Below are positions 1 to 7,200 of a DNA stretch of 37,778 nt, piece by piece. Below the pieces are notes generated by a model. It ran no database searches and was not told the origin of the DNA. It saw only the letters and a list, made by a program, of their open reading frames with translations. The DNA comes from a virus. How positions within the stretch are numbered: the stretch's first letter is position 1; each line of letters starts with the position of its first letter. The stretch lies in the IMG/VR virus record IMGVR_UViG_3300042563_002052, positions 1 to 37,778 of that record, one strand, 5' to 3'. A program made the position numbers and the translations under genes.

Positions 1-490
1 TTGAATTCCTTGAATTCCTGTTGGGCCTGTAACACCTTGTATACCTTGATCACCTGTTGGGCCTGTAACACCTTGTATTCCCTGAGCACCTGTAGGTCCT
101 GTAACACCTTGAATACCTTGAATACCCTGAATTCCTTGAATTCCTTGATCACCTGTTGGGCCTACAATACCTTGTATTCCCTGAGCACCTGTTGGACCTA
201 CAATACCTTGTATTCCTTGATCACCTGTTGGGCCTACAATACCTTGTATTCCCTGAGCACCTGTTGGACCTACAATACCTTGTATTCCTTGAATTCCTGT
301 TGGACCTGTAACACCTTGTATACCTTGTATACCTTGTATTCCTTGATCACCTGTTGGGCCTACAACACCTTGAATTCCTTGATCACCTGTTGGGCCTACA
401 ACACCTTGAATTCCTTGAATTCCTGTGGGGCCCGTAACACCTTGAATACCTTGAACACCTTGAACACCTGTTGGGCCTGCAACTGTTGAA
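1..490 (-). repeat. 36-bp tandem repeat encoding Gly-X-Y collagen units
   Basis: The DNA repeats with a 36-bp period built from 9-bp subunits. It encodes the 12-residue unit [12 protein letters not shown] and variants such as [12 protein letters not shown]. Copies differ mainly at a few bases (gatcac/gagcac, gggcct/ggacct), so the block has probably expanded and contracted by recombination. It is coding in the minus-strand fibre gene. The open plus-strand frame across it is a by-product of the repeat. Confidence 0.85.
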
Positions 491-1035
491 TCAGCACCTG
501 TTGGACCTTGGGCACCTGTTGGACCTACAACAGTAGATGCAGCACCTGTAGGCCCTACATCTCCATATCCAGATATTTCTCTGATTACTACCTGCAATCC
601 TGCTGGAGGAGCAGTATTAAATATTACATTACTATTTAATACTGCATAATCAGTAGTAGATTGGGCAATTCCGCCCATAAAAACTAAAACATTACTAGCA
701 CCTAGACCACTGCTAATTGCAAAAGTAACATTTGATCCGTCTGCTATATACTGTCTTGTAGTTGCGCTAAAAGGAATATTTCCGCTATTATTACTATTAA
801 TCCATTCAGTACCAGTATACTGTAGTGATTGTCCTACTACTGGATTTACAATATTTACGTCTAGTAAATCATCAAGTCTAAGTATGTCTTTAAAATATTT
901 AACTGAGTTGTTAGATGCTTTAAAATATATTTTGCCATCTGCATAGTTAATGGCTAACTCGCCATAGTCGAGATCACCAGCAAGTGGGACTTTGTCCACT
1001 ACTGACGATTTCTTAAGAATAATCTTATTTGCCAT
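1..1035 (-). CDS. Collagen-like tail fibre protein (3' end outside window)
   Basis: The minus-strand frame is open from ATG at 1035 to base 1 with no stop, giving 345 residues; the C-terminus is missing. Residues 1-45 look like a fibre attachment module (basic start, then [15 protein letters not shown]), followed by a linker with DDLLDV and [11 protein letters not shown], a pattern common in phage fibre N-termini. A small beta-rich domain occupies about 60-155. From about residue 158 onward the protein is Gly-X-Y triplets (GPTGDQGIQ and variants), which in known phage fibres form a collagen-like triple-helical shaft. It is the last gene of the distal unit and follows a hairpin terminator at 1056-1077, so it may be expressed less than the upstream fibre gene. 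The ribosome site is weak (AGGG). Probable role: trimeric host-recognition or tail fibre. The receptor-binding tip is not visible. Confidence 0.8.
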   Translation of the reverse strand, partial: MANKIILKKSSVVDKVPLAGDLDYGELAINYADGKIYFKASNNSVKYFKDILRLDDLLDVNIVNPVVGQSLQYTGTEWINSNNSGNIPFSATTRQYIADGSNVTFAISSGLGASNVLVFMGGIAQSTTDYAVLNSNVIFNTAPPAGLQVVIREISGYGDVGPTGAASTVVGPTGAQGPTGADSTVAGPTGVQGVQGIQGVTGPTGIQGIQGVVGPTGDQGIQGVVGPTGDQGIQGIQGIQGVTGPTGIQGIQGIVGPTGAQGIQGIVGPTGDQGIQGIVGPTGAQGIQGIVGPTGDQGIQGIQGIQGIQGVTGPTGAQGIQGVTGPTGDQGIQGVTGPTGIQGIQ

Positions 1036-1055
1036 AGTTAGCCCTAAAAAGGATA

Positions 1056-1077
1056 GGGAAACTTATAGAAGTTTCCC
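1056..1077 (-). terminator. Hairpin terminator after fibre gene
   Basis: Perfect 9-bp inverted repeat (GGGAAACTT / AAGTTTCCC) with a 4-nt loop. On the minus strand it is followed by TATC and then CTTTTT. It starts 5 nt after the fibre gene that stops at 1083 and lies before the collagen-like fibre gene, so it probably dampens read-through. Confidence 0.65.
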
Positions 1078-1082
1078 TTTTA

Positions 1083-2858
1083 TTAAAACGATCCGCCGTC
1101 AATTGCTGTTAATGTTACTGCACCTGAAGTAATTGTAAATTGAGTAGAATCAAAACTTGCTAGACCTTTTACGCTAGTAGAAGCATAAGGAATTGCACTA
1201 GATCCAGCGGCAGTAATTAAACCTTTAGCATTTACAGTAAAGTTAGGAACTGTTACTGAATTTCCGTAACTTCCGACGTTACTATTAACAGTTGCTAATG
1301 TAAGTGCTCCTGAAACATTTGCCGAACCATTAACACTTGTTAATGTTGCTGATGCATCCCCAGTTAAACTTAAGTCGCGAGCAGTAGCCCATATAGTAGC
1401 TGTTGAAGCATTACCAACCAAAGCACCGTAAACATTGGCAACCGTAAGGTCTTTATTTAAATTCCAGCGATTGTCAATAGCTGAATATGTTAATGTTGCT
1501 GCTGTAAAGCCATCTAAGGTATTACCTACTGTTAATCCGCCACCGTCACTCAAGATTGCTGTATTTGCACCTTGTGCTAATTGCAAGTTTTTATCAGTAA
1601 TTGTAACAGTTGTAGAATTTACAGCTGTCATTGTACCGTTTACTGTTAAATTACCAGTAATGGTTGCGTTACCATTTACAGAAATATCATTAACAGTGGT
1701 ATTACCAGCACTAAGAGTTGTAGTAACTGTAAATGAATTAGCTGCTAAAGCACCTGTTAATGTCAATGCATCAAGTTGTGCAGAACCTTCAAGTTCAATT
1801 AGTAAAGAATTTGTAGTATCATTAAAAGAAGTTTTTAATCCTGATCCAGCAGTAACGTTTAAAGTATCAGTTAGTAAATTTAAACTGCCTGCTGCTCCTG
1901 TTGATCCAGCGACACCAAGTGTCGTAGCAATATTAGCTGTTGTTACAGCAGTTACTAAACCTTTTTCATTAACTGTAACAACTGGAATTGCTGTTGCAGA
2001 ACCAAAACTACCAATATTAGTATTAACAGTTGCTAATGTAAGTGCTGCTGAAACATTTGCTGCACCGTTAACACTTGCAAGAGTAGCAGTACCATCGCCA
2101 GTCAAGCTAAGATTACGAGAGTTTAACCAACTAGTTGCAGTATCTGCATTACCAGTTAAGTTACCTGTTACATTACCTGTTACGTTACCAGTTACAGCAC
2201 CTGTGTGAATACCGGCACTATTACCTGTAAGATCACCAGTTACATTGCCAGTTACATTGCCAGTTACATTGCCAGTTACATTACCCGTTAAAGCACCAGT
2301 TACATTACCTGTTACATTACCAGTTAAATTTCCAACAACTCCTGTAGTAGCAGTAATTGTAGTACCAGTAATTGTAGAAGCTGTTGTTGCGCCAATAGCT
2401 GTACCGTCTATACTTCCACCAGTAACCGTTGCATTAGTAAAAGAACTTGCTCCAGTACTCGTTACATTACCAGTTACATTACCAGTTATATTACCAGTTA
2501 TATTACCAGTTACATTACCTGTTAAATTACCTGTTACATCTCCGCTAATTCCACCAGTAACACTACCAGTTACATTACCAATAATGTTTAAATATGCAGT
2601 ATTAGTACCATTGCGTTTGACAATAGTATTATTAGTGCCAACACTAGTAGCTGCGTCAACCATGTCCGTATAGCGCTTACCGCCAACGATAATGTGATTT
2701 ACAGCATTGTTGGCAGTTTCAGTGCCCATACCAATGTATAAGCGATCCCCACCATTTGATCCATTATCTAATAAAGCTGAGTATGCAAGCTCACCTGCTG
2801 CAAGTTCCGAGGGGTTTCCGCCGGTCTCACTACGTTTAATTCTTAAAATAGAAGCCAT
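1083..2858 (-). CDS. Tail fibre protein with GNVTG repeats
   Basis: 591 residues. The N-terminus (ILRIKRSETGGNPSELAAGELAYS, then DRLYIGMG at about 38) resembles the attachment module seen at the start of many phage fibres and of the neighbouring collagen-like fibre. Residues about 90-235 are dominated by a four-residue T-G-N-V repeat, expected to form a repetitive beta shaft. Later regions contain two similar blocks (RNLSLTGDG/DASATL.SVNG.ANVS.ALTLATVN, near 250 and 495), an internal duplication. The C-terminus reads SVKGLASFDSTQFTITSGAVTL, a motif frequent in phage fibre ends. An AAAGGA ribosome site precedes the ATG. No catalytic motif or intramolecular chaperone domain is evident. Role: tail fibre or baseplate decoration, probably trimeric; the receptor is unknown. 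Confidence 0.8.
   Translation of the reverse strand: MASILRIKRSETGGNPSELAAGELAYSALLDNGSNGGDRLYIGMGTETANNAVNHIIVGGKRYTDMVDAATSVGTNNTIVKRNGTNTAYLNIIGNVTGSVTGGISGDVTGNLTGNVTGNITGNITGNVTGNVTSTGASSFTNATVTGGSIDGTAIGATTASTITGTTITATTGVVGNLTGNVTGNVTGALTGNVTGNVTGNVTGNVTGDLTGNSAGIHTGAVTGNVTGNVTGNLTGNADTATSWLNSRNLSLTGDGTATLASVNGAANVSAALTLATVNTNIGSFGSATAIPVVTVNEKGLVTAVTTANIATTLGVAGSTGAAGSLNLLTDTLNVTAGSGLKTSFNDTTNSLLIELEGSAQLDALTLTGALAANSFTVTTTLSAGNTTVNDISVNGNATITGNLTVNGTMTAVNSTTVTITDKNLQLAQGANTAILSDGGGLTVGNTLDGFTAATLTYSAIDNRWNLNKDLTVANVYGALVGNASTATIWATARDLSLTGDASATLTSVNGSANVSGALTLATVNSNVGSYGNSVTVPNFTVNAKGLITAAGSSAIPYASTSVKGLASFDSTQFTITSGAVTLTAIDGGSF
2155..2590 (-). repeat. 12-bp coding repeats (TGNV units) in fibre gene
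   Basis: Two blocks (about 2155-2340 and 2458-2590) consist of 12-bp units such as GTTACATTGCCA on the plus strand, read on the minus strand as T-G-N-V. The interruption encodes a non-repetitive segment. Such units are prone to slippage, so copy number may vary between relatives. Confidence 0.8.
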
Positions 2859-2870
2859 AATTATATTCCT

Positions 2871-3134
2871 TTAAAACTGACCGGACTCAAAAACTTGCTG
2901 TTCTAGCTTGTTTGTTGCGTGCCATTTTTCTGTTCCGGCATTGTAAACTAATAAGCTTCCTGCCGCTAATTGGGTTAGATCTAAGTCGGCCAACCCTTTT
3001 AATGTAGTAGGAGTTGGGCCAATCATGCCGCCTACAACTACTTTAGTTTGCGATTGCGAAGAAACAACAACAGGTTCCTTCTTTTCTATAATAACTGTAT
3101 TATTAACTTCGGTTACAATTATTTCAGTTGTCAT
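2871..3134 (-). CDS. Small tail fibre-associated protein
   Basis: 87 residues. The C-terminal half (LADLDLTQLAAGSLLVYNAGTEKW...LEQQVFESGQF) matches a linker pattern often found at the start of fibres or as a small protein beside them. Here it stands alone between the BppU-like protein and the fibre. The ATG overlaps the previous stop by 4 bp, and the Shine-Dalgarno AAGGAGGT is the strongest in the module, suggesting high expression or strict coupling. It has no transmembrane segment or enzyme motif. A structural adaptor for fibre attachment is an inference from position and motif. Confidence 0.7.
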   Translation of the reverse strand: MTTEIIVTEVNNTVIIEKKEPVVVSSQSQTKVVVGGMIGPTPTTLKGLADLDLTQLAAGSLLVYNAGTEKWHATNKLEQQVFESGQF

Positions 3135-3727
3135 CTTGTAACCTCCTTGGTTAAGCTAATACTTCCGCTTAAGAAAGGTATTACATTATTTTGGTTATCA
3201 GTTAATTCCATTGAATATACTGCTGAATCAAAAGTAAATGTGCCTGTGATTGTTGCGGGTAATTTTATTAAAACAGTAAAATTTATTGGATCAATAATAA
3301 TCCGATTATTTGCCGTGGATAGTTCGGCAATAACTGCTGTAGACTCTAAAGTTTCACGAATCTGCATTAGTGCAGTATATCCAGTTAAGGGTATAGGGGT
3401 ATTCCAAGATAAAATACCTCCGCTAGCGTATGCTCCATATGCTGCCGAATTTACTTGGTTTAAGGTTACTGAATTAGAAGTCTTGCTAGTTACTAAATAG
3501 TATGCGTCATCTGCAACGGTATTAATATCTTTCATACCATTAACGCCAGTTACTCGTACTCGCCAATTTAGGGGCACTGAATGAGTTCCACTAGTAGTAA
3601 TTACACAAGGGGCTGCTTGAGTAATTGCTGAAATTGGCATATATTGTTTTGTTTCAGACTCCCAGCGAAGAGTCTCTTCAAAGGTACTACCTTGGTAAAT
3701 TTTATAATTAATCTTTGCTGGTTCCAT
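3131..3727 (-). CDS. BppU-like baseplate/fibre connector protein
   Basis: 198 residues. The opening IYQGSTFEETLRWES and the later PLTGYTALMQIR...VLIKLPATITGTFTFDSAVYSMELTD follow the pattern of phage proteins related to the BppU N-terminal domain: a small beta-sandwich that docks receptor-binding proteins onto the tail tip. Some databases label similar proteins as 'ubiquitin-activating E1 FCCH'. An insert at about 40-110 (WRVRVTGVNGM...DDAYYLVTSKTSNSVTLNQVNSAAYGAYASGG) looks like the FCCH-type beta domain. The gene sits between a membrane/coiled-coil protein and fibre genes, consistent with a structural role. Ribosome site AAGG. Confidence 0.65.
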   Translation of the reverse strand: MEPAKINYKIYQGSTFEETLRWESETKQYMPISAITQAAPCVITTSGTHSVPLNWRVRVTGVNGMKDINTVADDAYYLVTSKTSNSVTLNQVNSAAYGAYASGGILSWNTPIPLTGYTALMQIRETLESTAVIAELSTANNRIIIDPINFTVLIKLPATITGTFTFDSAVYSMELTDNQNNVIPFLSGSISLTKEVTR

Positions 3728-3731
3728 TATA

Positions 3732-4082
3732 TTACCTTACTTTCTTTGCTGCTGCAAGCGTAGCCGATACTCTAAACTTATTTACTTCTTCGGTTAGTGC
3801 AACAACTTCGGTTTGTAGGTGCTGATTCTCAAGGCATAACTGTGCTAGTTGTGCATTTAATAAAATCATTTCTTGTTGCAAGCGGTTTAATTCGGTTGCT
3901 AGTAAGCCATTTTGTTGGCTCATACGCTCTAGCTCTGTATGCATTAAAGTAATTACGCTAGTTTCAGCATTAGTACTTTTCCAGTCTTTTAACAATTTCT
4001 GAATTCCAACTGAGAAAGCAACAACTGCTAACGCAACTAGTGAAACGGTCTGTATGAAACTGTGGTTATCTATCTCCACCAT
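3732..4082 (-). CDS. Membrane-anchored coiled-coil protein, possible holin/spanin-like
   Basis: 116 residues. One hydrophobic segment at about 10-30 (TVSLVALAVVAFSVGIQKLL) is followed by a Leu/Gln/Glu-rich heptad region at about 48-105 (ELNRLQQEMILLNAQLAQLCLENQHLQTEV), a clear coiled coil, then a basic tail (AAAKKVR). This is the first gene after a perfect consensus promoter and has a strong AAGGAG ribosome site. The architecture fits a small lysis protein (holin or inner-membrane spanin-like), but no endolysin lies nearby and no family signature is visible. A membrane-linked structural protein is equally possible. Confidence 0.5.
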   Translation of the reverse strand: MVEIDNHSFIQTVSLVALAVVAFSVGIQKLLKDWKSTNAETSVITLMHTELERMSQQNGLLATELNRLQQEMILLNAQLAQLCLENQHLQTEVVALTEEVNKFRVSATLAAAKKVR

Positions 4083-4206
4083 AATCAGATCTCCTTATTA
4101 GCAGGGGGTTGTATATTTAATTATAATCTAAACGGCGAGTCTGCCTTTTGGATCTAGGTAAAAGCTTGTCAAGAAAAAATATTGAAACGTTCTGACATTT
4201 TGGTAT

Positions 4207-4235
4207 ATTATACCACAAGGGCGGGGTATTGTCAA
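4207..4235 (-). promoter_or_regulatory. Consensus sigma70 promoter for distal tail unit
   Basis: On the minus strand TTGACA (4230-4235), 17-bp spacer, TATAAT (4207-4212) preceded by TGG, which adds an extended -10. It lies just downstream of a terminator and drives the genes from 4082 to 1. The -10 is embedded in the 15-bp palindrome TGGTATA-N-TATACCA (4201-4215), which could be an operator. Confidence 0.9.
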
Positions 4236-4238
4236 TGC

Positions 4239-4273
4239 AAAAAAATACCCTGCCCAAAGAATGGACAGGGTAT
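4239..4273 (-). terminator. Rho-independent terminator after adhesin gene
   Basis: Inverted repeat ATACCCTG / CAGGGTAT, with further pairing inside, followed on the minus strand by a run of seven T. It begins 22 bp after the stop of the 1704-residue adhesin and separates it from the distal unit's own promoter. The 213-bp gap 4083-4295 holds this terminator, the promoter, the palindrome and an untranslated leader of about 120 nt. Confidence 0.85.
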
Positions 4274-4295
4274 AGTTTTTGCGAAGGTTTAGGTT

Positions 4296-7200
4296 TTATG
4301 GTGAAACACCTGTCTCTAGTCTAAAGGTGCTGCTTTGAATATATGCTTGTCTGTCACTACCACCGCTAGCAGCAGTTACTGTTTTTGCAGAAATTTGAGC
4401 GTTTCCAACGTACACTTGACCAGGGTTTCCTGGACCTGTGTAAAAAGCACTTGTAGCACCTACTAACATTTCAACGTTTTCTCCGAAACCTCCATAGCCG
4501 TAAGAAGGAGCAAAACCTCCAGTAATTGTGCCGTTTGGAACATACAAACTACCGTATGCGCCTGCAAATAATCGTACATTTAGATAAGTATTTGCAGTTA
4601 TTGGTCCACTAAAATTAATAATAGCCTCTACCACGTCTCCTGAATAGTATGTACCACTAAGAACACTTACAGACGTTACTAATGGAGCACCAGCTGCTGG
4701 CGGAACATATCCACAATAAGCAGCATTATATTCAATAACTTGAGTATAGCTACCACCACTACCATTAGCGTAAGTTCCAATCCTTGTATAGTTTCCATCG
4801 CATGCTTGACTTAACAAAGTTCCTGCCACAGGATAAGAGATACTAGTGTCTATAATCTGGACATATACTGAAGCTTTGCCGTTATCCAGTGTAAAAGTAA
4901 AATACTCCCTGCCTTCAGTAGTAGTATCTGCAGTTACAGTGTATGTTATTACACTACCATTACTGACATTTCCGCTTAATGGCGCACCATTAAGATCTGC
5001 TGAAGTGACATTTGCAAGTTGATAACCAAAATTACCTGGTCTATTAGTACTAAAACTAATTGTAAAGCTACCGCCTTCATTAACCTCACCAAAATTACCA
5101 ACAGAAGATGTTAATGTATATGTTGGTGTTGTATATCCGCAAGTAGGACTATCAGGAGTACTTTCAGTATAAGTACCACCACTTCCGTTAGCGTATACTT
5201 TATTTAAGGTATAAGGTTCTGTACCATATGCTGCACAAGATTGACTTATAAAAGTTCCTGCAGCAGGATAACTAGTAGTACTAGTATCATTTACAGTTGT
5301 TTGTCCAACGTATCCTATAAAATCGCCGTTATAACCAGCATTGTCGTAAAAGAATATCCAAACAGTTTCTTCGCCTTCTGTGGTAGCGTCGTTTCTTAGC
5401 TGTCTATTAAAACTACCGCTGTTGTTGTTTATTGTTACAAAACCTTCATCAGTAAATGATGTAAAATCATTGGCATCTGTGCTACCATAGTTAACCCAAT
5501 ATATACGAGTACCGTTTGCAACATTAGTAGTTGTAACAGTATAAGTAATAACTTCGCCTTCGTTTCTTAAACTTTGATCCCTATAAAATGAATAAGTTGG
5601 TGCTGGTGATGTAACGGTCCAGGCTGAAGTTTGACGAGTATGACCATTGTCTATAAAATAAAAATAAATTGTATACGTTCCAGGATTAAATCCTGGCGCT
5701 GCGTTAGGATTACTCCAATTACCACTAGCGTCTAAATAATAAACAGCACTATCATAATTAGTGTTATTAACACTAAATCTAAAGCTTCCATTTGGTGTGC
5801 CTCCGGTAATACTAACACTAACGGCACTTGGATAAACTACAGAAGTTGGGGTAACTGATACTGTTTCGTTATATACTGTTGTACTAGTGTCATTAAAAGT
5901 AACATATGCTGAGGCGGGTCTATCATTTAATGTAATAGTAAAGTACTGTGTACCTTCAGTACTACTATCTGCAGTTACATTATAAGTCAATACAGCACCG
6001 TTACTAATGCTTCCGCTTAAAGCTGCACCGTTTATATCCGCTGATTCAACACCTGTAATAGTATAAGCAAAGCTACCTGCTTGATTGGTACTAAAACTAA
6101 TTGTAAAACTACCACCTTCATTAACACTATTAACAGAAGATGTTAATGCATAGGTTGCTGCTGCTACTACTGTCCAAGAAGCTTGTCGAGTATTTTGTGT
6201 AGAGTCGAATTTTACATACACTGTATGTGATCCAACAACTTCACCAGGTCCTGCATTAGGATTATAGTAACTACCATTTGCGTCTAGTGTAAGAGATGCT
6301 GGATAATTAAGGTTATCTAAACCGTAACGAAAAACAGTATTAGGAGTGCCTCCAGTAATTGAAAGTGTTGTTGCGTTAGGGTATGTTACTAGTGAAGGAC
6401 TAATAGTTAATACTTCGTTCTGATATATTACACTAGTATCGTTAATAGTTACTGTATTAGGGTAATTTGCTAAAGGAACTATTGTGCCGCCTGGTCCATA
6501 GGTAAATAAACTCATACCTGCTGTTTCAGGCCCTTCATAAGCGGCCGCATCTGCTTTAACTACACGTGTTATTGTTGCTGTATTATTAATAATATTAATA
6601 GTACTATAACTAAGATTGTCGTTATAATCAGCAGCTGTATTAGTTCCTGTTTGTTGCCAATATATTGTTGTTCCGTCTACAACATTCTCACTTGTAATTG
6701 TCCAGATAAGAGTACCACCCTCATTTATACTTGTAACATTTGGAGCAACACTATAAGTAACTATAGGCACATCTCGTATAAAAAATCCAGTAGAACCATT
6801 AATTGACCCAGTATATCCACCTATGGGTCGTAGATATAGTTGTCCGTATTCTGGCTGTTCTGTAACACCATCGTTATTAAGTATAAACTCTATAGCAAGC
6901 TGTAAATTGCTGGATTTAAGTCCAGACGTTGGAAAGCTAAATGTTCCTTGAGTACTAGGAGTAAAATTAGTATACTGAGCACCTCCGCTAATATTAGTTT
7001 CTGGATCATAGTACCTCATACTAGAAATGTCGGCTAGGCTGATTTCACCATAAGAAGTTCCTAGATCTACCCCTTCCCAGTTCCAATGTACTGGATGAGC
7101 ATAATCTAAACTAGAAGTAATTGTAATACGTAGTATTTCATTTTCATTAGTAAATTGATTACTAACACTTAGACTATATACTTCTGGGGGCTTGGAAGTA

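Noticed and set aside
1-489. Open plus-strand frame of 162 residues rich in Asn-Thr-Leu and Cys
   Set aside because: It is the antisense of the collagen-like repeats. The minus strand has an ATG, a normal fibre N-terminus and continuous Gly-X-Y coding; the plus frame has no start context and only repeat-derived composition.
1-490. Regular repeats that could suggest a CRISPR array
   Set aside because: The repeats are directly contiguous 36-bp coding units without unique spacers and stay in frame as Gly-X-Y.
1435-2673. Two long plus-strand frames (Pro/Val-rich) opposite the fibre gene
   Set aside because: They mirror the TGNV repeats on the other strand and lack ribosome sites; the minus-strand gene has coherent fibre domains.
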